58,661 bases of DNA from Dyella silvae. GTDB lineage: Bacteria > Pseudomonadota > Gammaproteobacteria > Xanthomonadales > Rhodanobacteraceae. A program made the position numbers and the translations under genes. The stretch is from assembly GCF_026421305.1 (NCBI RefSeq), contig NZ_JAPJBQ010000014.1, positions 1-58,661 on the forward strand, read 5' to 3'. Positions 42,817 through 52,069 of the stretch are shown piece by piece. Below the pieces are notes generated by a model that did not search any database, was not told where the DNA came from, and worked only from the letters and a program-made list of their open reading frames with translations. The number at the start of each line of letters is the position of its first letter. The stretch's first letter is position 1.

Positions 42817-44145
42817 ATGCAGAAGAAACGTCTTGCTGTTGCCGTAAGCGTGATGTTGGCTGCGCTGATACCCGTTGCCCATGCAGATAGCACCGGTCTC
42901 GACGATATATTCACCAACGGCCACGTCGACGGCGAGTTGCGCGCGTATTACTTCAGCCGTCTGTACGACACCGACAAAACGCCGGACGCCCGAGCCTTTT
43001 CGCTGGCGGCGCTGATCAATGCACAGACGGGCACGTTTCTCGGTGGCTTCAGCGTGGGCGGTTCGTTCGCCACCGCCAATTCGCTTGGCACGCAATCCGA
43101 TGAGGTGGCCAAGATCGACGTGTCGTTGATGGGTCCGCATCAGTCGATCGGCGCCTTCAGCCAGGCGTACCTGCAGTTCAGCAAACCGTGGTTGCAGTTG
43201 CGCGGCGGCTATCAGTACCTCAATACGCCATGGATGGGTAACAACGACTCGCGCGTCATCCCCTCCTCGTACAACGCCATCAGCGCCATCGTCACGCCAT
43301 TGACGGGCTGGAACCTCATTGGCATCCGCACGTATAGCTGGAAAAGCCGCACGTCCAATGGCATGTACGAAGACAACCTGTACTACCCATCCACGTACGA
43401 CGGCGACCAGATGTACGGCAACAATGGCTCGCTGCCCGCCACAGCGCCGCGTGCTCGCGGCACCTGGGCCGGAGGTACGACCTATACCAATGAGTCCTTC
43501 AAGGGACAGCTGTGGTACTACGATTTTCTGGATTTCGCGCGCATGGGTTATGCCGACGGCACCTATACGCTGAAAACCAGCACGCCGTTGAACCCCTTTG
43601 TTTCGGCGCAGTACCTCAAGGAAGACAGCGGCGACGGCAATATTCTGGTCGACACGCATACCAAGTTGTTCGGCGTCGCCGGCCACCGCGTACGCAGCGA
43701 GGCCTGGGGCGTCGACCTCGGTACCTCCATTTTCGACGGCAAGATTGATGTCGCCTACAACAAGCTCAATCACCAATCTGGAGCTGTCGGTGATGGCGCG
43801 CTGATCTCGCCCTACACCACCAACTACGCCACCGATCCACTGTTCACCACGTCCATGATTCGCGGTCTGGTCGAAACGGGCCCGGGGCACGCGTGGAAGG
43901 CGCGCGCGTCGTACAACTTCTTCAACAAGAAGCTGCAACTGGTGGCGGCCTATGCGAAGTACACCACCGATCTGCGCGGAAGCAGCCACGACCTCTACTT
44001 CGACATCATCTACAGCCTGGATCAATACCTGAAAGGCCTGACGATACGAGATCGCTGGGAGCGTTCCGCCGGCGGCATTGCCAACCTCAACCCTGGCAAT
44101 GAGTCGTTTACCTATAACCGCCTGATGATCACCTACAAGTTCTGA
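42817..44145 (+). CDS. OprD-like outer-membrane porin, probably ModE-controlled
   Basis: The start at 42817 gives 442 residues. A signal peptide (QKKRLAVAVSVMLAALIPVAHA) is followed by VDGELRAYYFSRLYDTD and FSLAALINAQTGTF, the opening of OprD-type porins of the 18-stranded kind. Many amphipathic strands follow and the chain ends FTYNRLMITYKF with a C-terminal Phe. OprD-family channels pass specific small solutes, often anionic or amino-acid-like. The ModE box in front and modE behind suggest a role in molybdate or tungstate entry; that link is inferred. Confidence 0.85.
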   Translation: MQKKRLAVAVSVMLAALIPVAHADSTGLDDIFTNGHVDGELRAYYFSRLYDTDKTPDARAFSLAALINAQTGTFLGGFSVGGSFATANSLGTQSDEVAKIDVSLMGPHQSIGAFSQAYLQFSKPWLQLRGGYQYLNTPWMGNNDSRVIPSSYNAISAIVTPLTGWNLIGIRTYSWKSRTSNGMYEDNLYYPSTYDGDQMYGNNGSLPATAPRARGTWAGGTTYTNESFKGQLWYYDFLDFARMGYADGTYTLKTSTPLNPFVSAQYLKEDSGDGNILVDTHTKLFGVAGHRVRSEAWGVDLGTSIFDGKIDVAYNKLNHQSGAVGDGALISPYTTNYATDPLFTTSMIRGLVETGPGHAWKARASYNFFNKKLQLVAAYAKYTTDLRGSSHDLYFDIIYSLDQYLKGLTIRDRWERSAGGIANLNPGNESFTYNRLMITYKF

Positions 44146-44160
44146 CCATCGTTGATACAC

Positions 44161-44186
44161 CCCGGCTCGCCGCTGGGCGAGCCGGG
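44161..44186. terminator. Bidirectional stem-loop between porin and modE
   Basis: Perfect 11-bp stem CCCGGCTCGCC/GGCGAGCCGGG with a GCTG loop, placed between the convergent stops at 44145 and 44197. No T-run is seen on either side. Confidence 0.65.
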
Positions 44187-44196
44187 TGCATCGCGA

Positions 44197-44991
44197 TTAG
44201 TCGACCGTCGCAAGAATGATGCTCGATGCCTTGACGATGGCGACGACCTCAAGGCCTTCGGCAAGCTGCAATGCGTCAGCGCTCGCCTCGGTCACGATGG
44301 CCACGATGACATTGCCATTCGGCAACTGAATCGCGACTTCGGTGTTCACCGCACCGTGGGTCATCTTCGAAATGGTGCCGGCCAGCTGGTTGCGCGCCGA
44401 CAGACGCAGGGCGTCGCCAGGCAACCCTATGAGCACCGACGACGCCTTGATCAGCGCGAATGCTTGCTTGCCCGGCACCAGCCCCAGACTCTTCGTGCTG
44501 TCGCTGGTAACGGTGGCCACGATGCGTTGCCCGCCCTGGATCGCCAGTTCCACGACGTCATTGACCGCACCGCTTTCCACCATCACCACGGTGCCGGCCA
44601 ACTGATTGCGCGCGCTGGTTCTCATCATGAATCGCCTCACTAGTTCGATGTCGTCGTGCGTTGCCGGCTCCATCGAGCTCAGCAGAGTCACCAGGCGCTG
44701 CTGCTCCGTCTCGATGGTGCGAAACATCTCGATCAACCGCCGCGCCCGCGGCGTCAGCTGCGCACCACCGCCGCTGCGGCCGCCAACGGCCCGCAACACC
44801 AGCGGCTCGTGGGCGAGATTATTCATCGCGTCCACCGCATCCCAGGCGCCCTTGTAGCTCATATTGACAGCCCGCGCGGCGGCGGCGATAGAACCCAGTT
44901 CGCCGATTTTCGCCAGCAGCGCTATCCGGTCTCGCCCGCCCAGGGGGCTTTCGCCAGCGTACAGGGAGAGGATGCCCTTGAACTCAAACAT
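44197..44991 (-). CDS. modE: Molybdate-responsive regulator ModE
   Basis: 264 residues from the ATG at 44991; an upstream alternative start adds 15 residues. The N-terminal winged HTH is unmistakable (LLAKIGELGSIAAAARAVNM, YKGAWDAVDAMNNLAHEPLV, GGRSGGGAQLTPRARRLI). Two Mop/TOBE domains follow, each starting SARNQLAGT (about residues 129-192 and 197-260), and together they bind molybdate. No modABC genes lie in the window. The divergent-convergent layout places it against the porin gene with the ModE box. Confidence 0.95.
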   Translation of the reverse strand: MFEFKGILSLYAGESPLGGRDRIALLAKIGELGSIAAAARAVNMSYKGAWDAVDAMNNLAHEPLVLRAVGGRSGGGAQLTPRARRLIEMFRTIETEQQRLVTLLSSMEPATHDDIELVRRFMMRTSARNQLAGTVVMVESGAVNDVVELAIQGGQRIVATVTSDSTKSLGLVPGKQAFALIKASSVLIGLPGDALRLSARNQLAGTISKMTHGAVNTEVAIQLPNGNVIVAIVTEASADALQLAEGLEVVAIVKASSIILATVD

Positions 44992-45053
44992 GCGAATGTC
45001 CCGCCGACCGGTGCCGTCGGCGGACGATGTTCCCACAGATCGCCATGGAATCC

Positions 45054-45902
45054 CTATGGCGCGTGCGGAGCAGGTGGTTTTCCGGCCATCCCTTGCACTT
45101 GTAACCAGTTATAGAAGTCGTCCATCCAGTGATCGCTGCTGGTGCCTTGCTTGCGCATGCCAAAGCCGTGACCACCCGCGCTGTAGATATGCGCCTCTGG
45201 CTTGTAGCGCGCCGCTTTCAACGCGGCATAGAACTTCACTACTGCATCCGCGGCGACAGGATCGTCTTGTGCCCACGCCATGAAGACCGGAGGAAGCCTG
45301 GCGGGGATCGCTGGCATCACGCCGAACGGGCTGCCATAGATCAGCGCGGCAACGTTGGGGCGTGCGGCGGCGTCCGGTTGAAGCAGCGCCCCGCTCGTCA
45401 CCATGGCCCCCGCAGAAAAGCCGAGCATGCCGATCTTGTCGGGCGAAACGCCCCACTCGGCCGCGTGCTGACGAACGATTTTGATGGCCTGTATGCCGTC
45501 GGCGATGCCGTACTTGCCGGCCTCATCCATATCCAGATCGGGAATGCCTTCCTGGCGCTTCTCCACGGTACGGTACTTGAGTACAAACGCGGCAATGCCC
45601 CGACTCTGCAGCCAGCGCGCGACCTCATTGCCTTCGTGATCGATGGCGAGCGCAACGAACGCGCCACCAGGAGCAATGATGATGCCGGTGCCGGTCGCTT
45701 TGCCGGGTTCAGGCAAATAAGCCGTCAAGGTCGGCGTCACCACATTGATGATCACCGTTCCGATCGGCGTGCCCTGCTCCACCTTTTCTTTCTGCGTCCA
45801 CTGCTCTGAACCCGGGGCTTTGCCGGGCCAGAGCGTCACGGTCTGCGGGTATCCGCACAGCGGAACGAGCAGGATCAAAGCGACCATCAGCATTCGCCAC
45901 AT
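45054..45902 (-). CDS. Exported esterase of the BD-FAE/acetyl-xylan-esterase type
   Basis: 282 residues with a signal peptide (MLMVALILLVPLCGYPQ). The mature chain starts VTLWPGKAPGSEQW, as in polysaccharide-linked esterases. The oxyanion segment IIIAPGGAFVALAIDHEG, the nucleophile elbow MLGFSAGAMVTS, the acid in WAQDDPVVA and the histidine in YSAGGHGFGMRK are all present. It probably removes acyl groups from a plant or exopolysaccharide substrate. It has no obvious functional partner nearby. Confidence 0.85.
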   Translation of the reverse strand: MWRMLMVALILLVPLCGYPQTVTLWPGKAPGSEQWTQKEKVEQGTPIGTVIINVVTPTLTAYLPEPGKATGTGIIIAPGGAFVALAIDHEGNEVARWLQSRGIAAFVLKYRTVEKRQEGIPDLDMDEAGKYGIADGIQAIKIVRQHAAEWGVSPDKIGMLGFSAGAMVTSGALLQPDAAARPNVAALIYGSPFGVMPAIPARLPPVFMAWAQDDPVAADAVVKFYAALKAARYKPEAHIYSAGGHGFGMRKQGTSSDHWMDDFYNWLQVQGMAGKPPAPHAP

Positions 45903-46003
45903 AGCGGCTCCCTCCTTCGCTGCTGCTTGGTGCCCTACGCGCCATCAACGCAGCGTGAAGCGGATTCGCGGCGAGGGCCTGTCCACCATCGCTTTCACCT
46001 GCA

Positions 46004-46834
46004 TCAATCTTCAGGCTTTTGCCAGCGGGCCAGCTGCTGCTTGAGGGCTTCGTTCTCTGCCGTCAGCTCGGCCACTTCCGCGGTCAGCTGCGCGACGCGC
46101 TTGCGCAAGGTCGGCAGATCGTCCTCGTTGGCCGGATCCTGCTCCTTGGGTGGTTTACGCCGCGACTCACGCACGCGCTTGGCCGCCTGCTTCAGCTCGT
46201 CGCCGCCGGCGACTGCCGCGGCCCGCTGCTCTTCCTCCGGCAGGCTTGCCACAGCCGCCGCCGCATTGATCGACAGTGCGCCAGACTTCACCGCAGCGAC
46301 CACTTCCGGCGCCGCCTGCTTATGGATCTTCTCGATCATCACGACCTGGCTGTTGCTCAGGCGGGCTTCGCGCGCCAACGCCTGGCGACTGGGCAACGGC
46401 TCGGACCGCGGCTTGGCGGCTGGCGCATCAGCAACGGGCTCGGTCGCCTCGGGCGCTGCTTCTTCCTCAGGCGGGGCAGGTACTGGCTCGACCACATCCC
46501 GACTCTGGCGGCGAGCCGACAGAATCTCGCGCTTGCGCAAGGCCAGCACACCGCGTTGAAAGTCAGACACGCTGCGGCGGCCCAGATGCTGCTCGATCAT
46601 CCACAGGTGGACGTCCTCCATGGACTGGAAGCGCGTGTTCTGCACGGTTTGATACGGCAAATCGTGCTTCTGGCAGATGCCATAGCGATTGTGGCCGTCG
46701 ACCAGGATGTTGCCCCACAGCACCAGCGCATCGCGGCAGCCTTCGGCGAGCAGGCTGCGTTCCAGCGCCTCATGCTCGTCCGGGGTCAGGGGGTCGATAT
46801 AGGCCTTGAGTTCTTCGTTGACGACAATGTCCAT
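46004..46834 (-). CDS. ParB-like nuclease-domain protein with C-terminal coiled coil
   Basis: 276 residues from the ATG at 46834. The N-terminal part (PLTPDEHEALERSLLAEGCR ... GNILVDGHNRYGICQKH) resembles the ParB/Srx nuclease-like domain, and LPSRQALAREARLSNSQVV looks like an HTH. An acidic Pro-rich linker separates them. The tail (LPTLRKRVAQLTAEVAELTA) is a coiled coil. Such proteins are found singly on Xanthomonadales chromosomes and are annotated as plasmid replication or partition related. No ParA is adjacent. Its function is unknown. Confidence 0.75.
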   Translation of the reverse strand: MDIVVNEELKAYIDPLTPDEHEALERSLLAEGCRDALVLWGNILVDGHNRYGICQKHDLPYQTVQNTRFQSMEDVHLWMIEQHLGRRSVSDFQRGVLALRKREILSARRQSRDVVEPVPAPPEEEAAPEATEPVADAPAAKPRSEPLPSRQALAREARLSNSQVVMIEKIHKQAAPEVVAAVKSGALSINAAAAVASLPEEEQRAAAVAGGDELKQAAKRVRESRRKPPKEQDPANEDDLPTLRKRVAQLTAEVAELTAENEALKQQLARWQKPED

Positions 46835-46994
46835 GGCTACGGCTGGCAAACGGCAAGGGGGCGGCATTGTAGAGAACCCCTTGCGCCATTTCGCGACTTG
46901 CAATGAGCGGCCCAACGTGCGCATGACGCTCGGCAGGGGCGCGGCCTGTCGTCGGCTCTGCTACCTTGCAGGCTGTTCACCCTGGGGAGAGTCC

Positions 46995-47930
46995 ATGCTG
47001 CTGCGCCGCTGCCTTGTCGTTGCACTCGCCGTCACCTTGTCCGCTTCTGCGGCAGCCGACGAAGCGAAGCCAGCCCATACGCCATCGCCCAAAGAACTTC
47101 TCGCCAAATCGCAGCCACGGGAGTGGCGTACGCCCGATCCAAAGGACCTATTGGTGATGGAGCTGCCGCAGGGGCGCGTGCTGATCGAACTGGCGCCGGA
47201 CTTCACGCCGCTGCACGTCGCCAACATCCGCACCATGGCGCATGAGCACTATTACGATGGGCTCGTCATCGAACGCGTGCACGACAACTTCGTCACCCAG
47301 TGGGGCGATGCGGCCAACGAGGACGAGAGCCATGCCAGCAAGCTCAAACCACTGGGTTCCGCCAAGGACAGGCTGCCACCGGAATACACGCGCCCGTACG
47401 ATGCCAAACTGCCCTTCACCATTTTGAAAGATGGCGATTTCTACGCGCCAGAAGTCGGTTTCTCCGAGGGCTTCCCGGCCGCGCGCGACAAGGCCAACCA
47501 GCAGGAATGGTTGACCCATTGCTACGGCATGGTTGGCGTAGGCCGCGACATCGATCCCGAGACCGGTAGTGGCAGCGAGCTGTATGCCGTGATCGGCCAG
47601 GCACCGCGCGCACTCGACCGCAACATCGCACTGGTGGGCCGCGTGCTTCAAGGCATGGAATTCCTGTCCGGCCTGCCGCGCGGCACGGGCCCGCTGGGTT
47701 TCTACGAGAAACCCGAACAGCGCATCGCCATCCGCTCCGTTCGCCTGGCGGCCGACCTGCCCGCGAGCCAGCGCCCGAACGTCGAAGTGTTGCGCACCGA
47801 CAGCGTTACCTTCACGGCCCTGGTCGATGCCAAGCGCAACCGCCTCGACGATTTTTACCGCATCCCGGCGGGCAAGGTCGACGTATGCAGCGTGAGCATT
47901 CCCGTGCGCGACGCCAAGCCATCCCGCTAA
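46995..47930 (+). CDS. Periplasmic cyclophilin-type peptidyl-prolyl isomerase
   Basis: The ATG at 46995 follows GGGGAGAG (311 residues). The signal peptide is [16 protein letters not shown]. The cyclophilin domain shows [39 protein letters not shown] with the catalytic Arg in ERVHDNF, and [20 protein letters not shown]. An insertion (~150-200) makes it longer than simple cyclophilins. It should speed folding of exported proteins. It is convergent with the DUF4349 lipoprotein gene. Confidence 0.88.
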   Translation: MLLRRCLVVALAVTLSASAAADEAKPAHTPSPKELLAKSQPREWRTPDPKDLLVMELPQGRVLIELAPDFTPLHVANIRTMAHEHYYDGLVIERVHDNFVTQWGDAANEDESHASKLKPLGSAKDRLPPEYTRPYDAKLPFTILKDGDFYAPEVGFSEGFPAARDKANQQEWLTHCYGMVGVGRDIDPETGSGSELYAVIGQAPRALDRNIALVGRVLQGMEFLSGLPRGTGPLGFYEKPEQRIAIRSVRLAADLPASQRPNVEVLRTDSVTFTALVDAKRNRLDDFYRIPAGKVDVCSVSIPVRDAKPSR

Positions 47931-47936
47931 AGGGGC

Positions 47937-47967
47937 CGACGTTGCCGACGTTCGGGCGGCAACGTCG
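47937..47967. terminator. Stem-loop between convergent genes
   Basis: Perfect 10-bp stem CGACGTTGCC/GGCAACGTCG with an 11-nt loop, between the stops at 47930 and 47984. No long T-run. Confidence 0.65.
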
Positions 47968-47983
47968 CTGATGCTCAGGGTAG

Positions 47984-48763
47984 TCAGCTTGCCTCGCGCG
48001 CTCGCGATTTGCGCGTCACCTTGCGCCAGACCCAACGCCACACCAGCGCCAGCAGGAAGACCAGCGGCAGGAAAGGAATGGCATAGGCCAGCATCGACAG
48101 GGCGTCGCGAACACCGTCGTACAGCTGATCGGTCCATTCGCCGAGCGACATGCCGAAGCGGTGACCACGCGTTTCATCGCTGAAGTCCATCTGCAGCAGG
48201 TTGGTGTCGATACGACGTTGCTGTTGGGCCGCGGTGTTCTGAAGATTCTCGCGCTCCATCTGTATCTGGGCGCGCTCGTGACTCAACGCGATGAGATCGC
48301 TCGCCGAGAGATCCTTGCGCTGAGCGAGCTGCTCGACTTGTGCGGCATGGGTCTCCAGCTGCTTCAGCTTTTGCGCGTTGTCGTTGACCGCATCGGCGAG
48401 ATCTTCCGCGCGAGTCTGCCGCCAGGCCAGCTTGCCGTTCTGGCTCGCCAACGCGCTGAGCGGCTCGACGCCCGAAGGCACCATGCGCACGGTCAGCGTT
48501 CCGTTGTGCTCGCTCTGCTCGATGCGCAAGACGTTGCAGGCGCCAAAGCGCGCCGACTCGCAGGCGTCGCGCACGGCGGCCATGCGTGGTGCGATCTCGC
48601 CATTGCGCAGCTCAATGCGCAGGTGATGCTCATAGGCCAGCTTGGCGCCCGCCTTCGGCGTTTCGCCGGCGACAGGCAAAGGCCCTGTTTCCTGCTTCTT
48701 CGAACAACCGGCAGCTATCAGCGCACAGGCTGCAATCAGAATCCAGCGCGTCATTCCAGGCAT
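47984..48763 (-). CDS. DUF4349 lipoprotein with C-terminal membrane helix
   Basis: The start at 48763 follows GAGGGG (259 residues). A lipobox (CALIAAGCSKKQE) is followed by a domain with LRIELRNGEIAPRMAAVRD, a long coiled coil (~115-190, LADAVNDNAQKLKQLETHAA) and a C-terminal membrane helix (AIPFLPLVFLLALVWRWVWR) with a basic end. The layout is that of DUF4349 proteins, whose function is not known. Confidence 0.8.
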   Translation of the reverse strand: MPGMTRWILIAACALIAAGCSKKQETGPLPVAGETPKAGAKLAYEHHLRIELRNGEIAPRMAAVRDACESARFGACNVLRIEQSEHNGTLTVRMVPSGVEPLSALASQNGKLAWRQTRAEDLADAVNDNAQKLKQLETHAAQVEQLAQRKDLSASDLIALSHERAQIQMERENLQNTAAQQQRRIDTNLLQMDFSDETRGHRFGMSLGEWTDQLYDGVRDALSMLAYAIPFLPLVFLLALVWRWVWRKVTRKSRAREAS

Positions 48764-48921
48764 GCTCTCCCCTCGGTTTCCCTGATGAACGATAAATTCG
48801 CCATTCCATCGCTGCATGCGCATGCACTGGGTGAATGCTGCCTTAGCCCTAGACCCCAAGACGACGCACTCTTCACCCCGTCGGTCGGCAGGATGCTCGT
48901 GTCTCCATGAGGGAGCGAAAC

Positions 48922-51081
48922 ATGCGGCGACCCTGGAAGATAGTGGCATGGATCATCGGCGTCTGCCTGACGCTGATCGTGGTACTGCTGATCGTCATCG
49001 CCACCTTCGACTGGAACCGCCTCAAGCCCACCATCAACGCCCGCGTCAGCGAAACGATCGGGCGGTCGTTCGCCATCAACGGCGACCTGAGCGTGCACTG
49101 GCAACGCGAACGCCGCGCCAGTGGCGTGGAAGGCTGGGTGCCATGGCCGGAGTTCGTGGCGAAGGACATCCGCATCGGCAATCCGGACTGGGCCAGCCAG
49201 CCACTGTTCGCGCAACTGGAAGCGTTGCGCTTCCGCATATCGCCCCTACCCTTGATCGCGCATCGCGTGGAAATTCCGGTGCTATATCTCACGCAGCCTA
49301 CGATTGACCTGGAACGCAACAAACAAGGCCAGGCAAACTGGGATTTCACATTGCCTGGCGGTGGCTCGCCTTCCGCCTGGCAGCTTGATCTGCGCGCCAT
49401 CGGCTTCGACCGCGGCCACGTGGCGCTCACCGATGCCGTCAGCAAGAGCGCACTGCAGGTTACGGTGGAATTGCTGCAGCATGCGATTCCCTACAGTGAC
49501 ATCGTCGCCCAGCAATCCGCCGATGCACGCGGACAGGCCGGCCGCACCGTGGGTGCCGCGGGCAAGAGCGAACTGGCCAGTAATGCCGGTAAGGACGGCA
49601 ACGAGCCTGGTCACACCGACGCGACCTACCAGTTCGCCTGGCAGGCGCTTGGCAAGTATCAGGGCACGTCCGTCGACGGAGACGGCAAGACCGGCGGCGT
49701 GCTGGCCTTGCAGCAGACAGACCAGCCGTTTCCGTTGCAGGCGGACCTGCACGTGGGCGACTCGCACATCGCCATGGTGGGCACGCTCACCGATCCGTTG
49801 CACCTCGCCTCACTCGACATCCGCCTGTGGTTTTCCGGCAGCAGCATGGCGAAGCTGTATCCGCTCATCGGCGTCACCCTGCCCGATACCCCGCCCTATG
49901 CGACGGAGGGCCATCTGAAGGCGAACCTCAAGCGTGGTGCCAGCCACTTTTCGTACGACCATTTCCGCGGACGCGTGGGCGGTAGCGACCTGGCGGGCGA
50001 TCTCGCGTTCGATTCAGGTGGAGCGCGCCCGAAGCTGACCGGCAAGATGACCACGCAACTGCTGCGGTTCTCGGACCTCGCGCCGCTGATCGGCGCCGAC
50101 TCCAACGCGCAGAAAGAACAACGTGGCGATGCCACACTCCAGCCTGCCGACAAGGTCTTGCCGATCGAGCCCTTCCGTACCGACCGCTGGCGTGCGATGG
50201 ATGCGGACGTCACCTACAGCGCCGGCAGGATCGTGCGCGAAGCGGCCCTGCCCATCAATGGACTGTCGACGCACGTCATCATGGACAACGGCGTGCTCAC
50301 GCTCGATCCGCTCGACTTCGACCTTGCCGGCGGCCAAGTTGCCAGCCAGTTGCACCTTGACGGCAGCACCACGCCGATGAAGGGCGCCATCCGGCTCAAG
50401 GCTCGCCATCTCAAGCTCAAGGAACTGTTTCCCACCTTCGAGCCGATGCGCACCAGCTTTGGCGAAATCAACGGCGATGCCGCGCTGGATGCGCGCGGCA
50501 ATTCCGTAAGCGAGCTGATGGGCACCTCCGGCGGCGAACTGAAGCTGTTGATGAACGACGGCGCGATCAGCAAGACGCTACTGGAGACGGCCGGCCTCAA
50601 CGTGGCGAACGTGGTGATCGGCAAGCTGTTTGGCGACAAGACTGTGAAGATCAACTGCGCTGCCTCGGACCTGGCAGCGATGAATGGCCTTTACCAAACG
50701 CGACTGTTCGTGTTCGACACCGAGGACGCCACCATTCGCGTGAACGGCGACGTCAACTTCGCCAACGAGACGCTCAACCTTGATGTACGCCCAGCATCCA
50801 AGGGCCTTCGCGTACTGTCGCTGCGCTCGCCGCTCTACGTGAAAGGCACACTCAAGAGCCCGGACGTCGGCGTGCAGGCCGGGCCGCTGATCCTGCGGAG
50901 CGGCGGTGCTCTGGTGCTGGGCGCATTTGCCGCGCCGGTCGCGGCGCTGCTACCGCTGGTCGCAGCCAGCAAGGGTGCGCCAGACAATACATGCGCCACG
51001 GTGCTGGAGCAGATGCGAGGTTCGTCCAAGGCGACGCCGGCGCCGGTTCCCGCAAAGACGAAGGCCATTCCCACGCGCTGA
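48922..51081 (+). CDS. AsmA-family protein
   Basis: The ATG at 48922 has GAGGGAG 6 nt upstream (719 residues). One N-terminal membrane helix (VAWIIGVCLTLIVVLLIVIA) leads into DWNRLKPTINARVSETIGRS, the typical start of AsmA. The long beta-rich periplasmic part and the C-terminal AsmA_2 segment (SELMGTSGGELKLLMNDGAI ... LNLDVRPASKGLRVLSLRSP) are complete. AsmA-like proteins are thought to bridge inner and outer membranes and move phospholipids. Confidence 0.9.
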   Translation: MRRPWKIVAWIIGVCLTLIVVLLIVIATFDWNRLKPTINARVSETIGRSFAINGDLSVHWQRERRASGVEGWVPWPEFVAKDIRIGNPDWASQPLFAQLEALRFRISPLPLIAHRVEIPVLYLTQPTIDLERNKQGQANWDFTLPGGGSPSAWQLDLRAIGFDRGHVALTDAVSKSALQVTVELLQHAIPYSDIVAQQSADARGQAGRTVGAAGKSELASNAGKDGNEPGHTDATYQFAWQALGKYQGTSVDGDGKTGGVLALQQTDQPFPLQADLHVGDSHIAMVGTLTDPLHLASLDIRLWFSGSSMAKLYPLIGVTLPDTPPYATEGHLKANLKRGASHFSYDHFRGRVGGSDLAGDLAFDSGGARPKLTGKMTTQLLRFSDLAPLIGADSNAQKEQRGDATLQPADKVLPIEPFRTDRWRAMDADVTYSAGRIVREAALPINGLSTHVIMDNGVLTLDPLDFDLAGGQVASQLHLDGSTTPMKGAIRLKARHLKLKELFPTFEPMRTSFGEINGDAALDARGNSVSELMGTSGGELKLLMNDGAISKTLLETAGLNVANVVIGKLFGDKTVKINCAASDLAAMNGLYQTRLFVFDTEDATIRVNGDVNFANETLNLDVRPASKGLRVLSLRSPLYVKGTLKSPDVGVQAGPLILRSGGALVLGAFAAPVAALLPLVAASKGAPDNTCATVLEQMRGSSKATPAPVPAKTKAIPTR

Positions 51082-51133
51082 CACGGTGTGGCGACGCTAG
51101 AATGTCGGGCCATTCATCCCACGACGTTCGAGC

Positions 51134-52063
51134 ATGCAATCGGTAACCAAAGCCCGCTGGCAGATCCATTTCTGCGTTCTGCTATGGGGTTTCACCGCCA
51201 TCTTGGGCAAGCTGATCACCCTGCCCGCCCTGCCACTGGTGTGGTGGCGCATGTTGCTGGTGTCGGCGGCCCTGTTACTCATGCCCAAGGTGTGGCGCGG
51301 ATTGAAGGCCATGTCCGCCCGGTTGCGCTGGGCTTATGCGGGTATCGGCGTGCTGGTGTCGCTGCACTGGCTGACGTTTTACGCCGCGATCAAGCTGGCC
51401 AACGCCTCGGTGGCGGCGACCTGCATCGCGCTCGGCCCGGTTTTCCTGTCATTGGTGGAACCATGGATCGCCCGGCGCAAGTTTGATCCGCGCGAATTGC
51501 TGATCGGCGTCGCCGTGGTACCCGGCGTGGCCATGGTGGTGGGCGGCGTACCGGTGGATATGCGTGTGGGCATTGCCGTGGGGGCGGTCTCGGCGTTGCT
51601 GGTGGCGCTGTTTGGCGCCTTCAACAAACGCATGGTGGAGCATGGCGACCCGCTTACGGTCACCTGCCTGGAACTGGGCACGGGCGCGTTGTTCCTGACC
51701 CTGCTTGCGCCGCTGCTGCCGCACGCCGGCCCCGCCTTTGTGCTGCCCAGCGCTCACGACGCCGCGCTGCTGGTGGTGCTGTCGTTCGGTTGCACGCTGC
51801 TGCCGTTTGCGCTCGCGCTGGTGGCGCTTCGCCATATGAGTGCGTTCGGCACGCAGATGGTGACCAATCTGGAACCGGTCTACGCCATCGTGCTCGCCAT
51901 CCTGCTGCTAGGCGAACAGCGCCAGCTGGATGGATGGTTCTACGCGGGCGTTGCGGTGATTCTGGCCGCCGTCTTTATCCATCCGCTGCTCAACCGCCAG
52001 CAGAACACGCCGACGCAACCCGAACTGCTGGGCACGGCGGAAAGCCATAACGTGGTGGAGTAA
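51134..52063 (+). CDS. EamA/DMT-superfamily transporter
   Basis: 309 residues with ten predicted helices in two EamA repeats. The first repeat includes LLWGFTAILGKLITLPALPL and LANASVAATCIALGPVFLSL; the second ends TNLEPVYAIVLAILLLGEQR, the standard closing motif. Family members export amino acids or metabolites. The substrate is unknown. It starts 52 bp after the AsmA stop and may be read through. Confidence 0.88.
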   Translation: MQSVTKARWQIHFCVLLWGFTAILGKLITLPALPLVWWRMLLVSAALLLMPKVWRGLKAMSARLRWAYAGIGVLVSLHWLTFYAAIKLANASVAATCIALGPVFLSLVEPWIARRKFDPRELLIGVAVVPGVAMVVGGVPVDMRVGIAVGAVSALLVALFGAFNKRMVEHGDPLTVTCLELGTGALFLTLLAPLLPHAGPAFVLPSAHDAALLVVLSFGCTLLPFALALVALRHMSAFGTQMVTNLEPVYAIVLAILLLGEQRQLDGWFYAGVAVILAAVFIHPLLNRQQNTPTQPELLGTAESHNVVE

Positions 52064-52069
52064 GCGCGA

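Noticed and set aside
42796-44160. 454-codon minus-strand frame opposite the porin
   Set aside because: The porin has a signal peptide, barrel pattern and regulatory site; the opposite frame has none of these.
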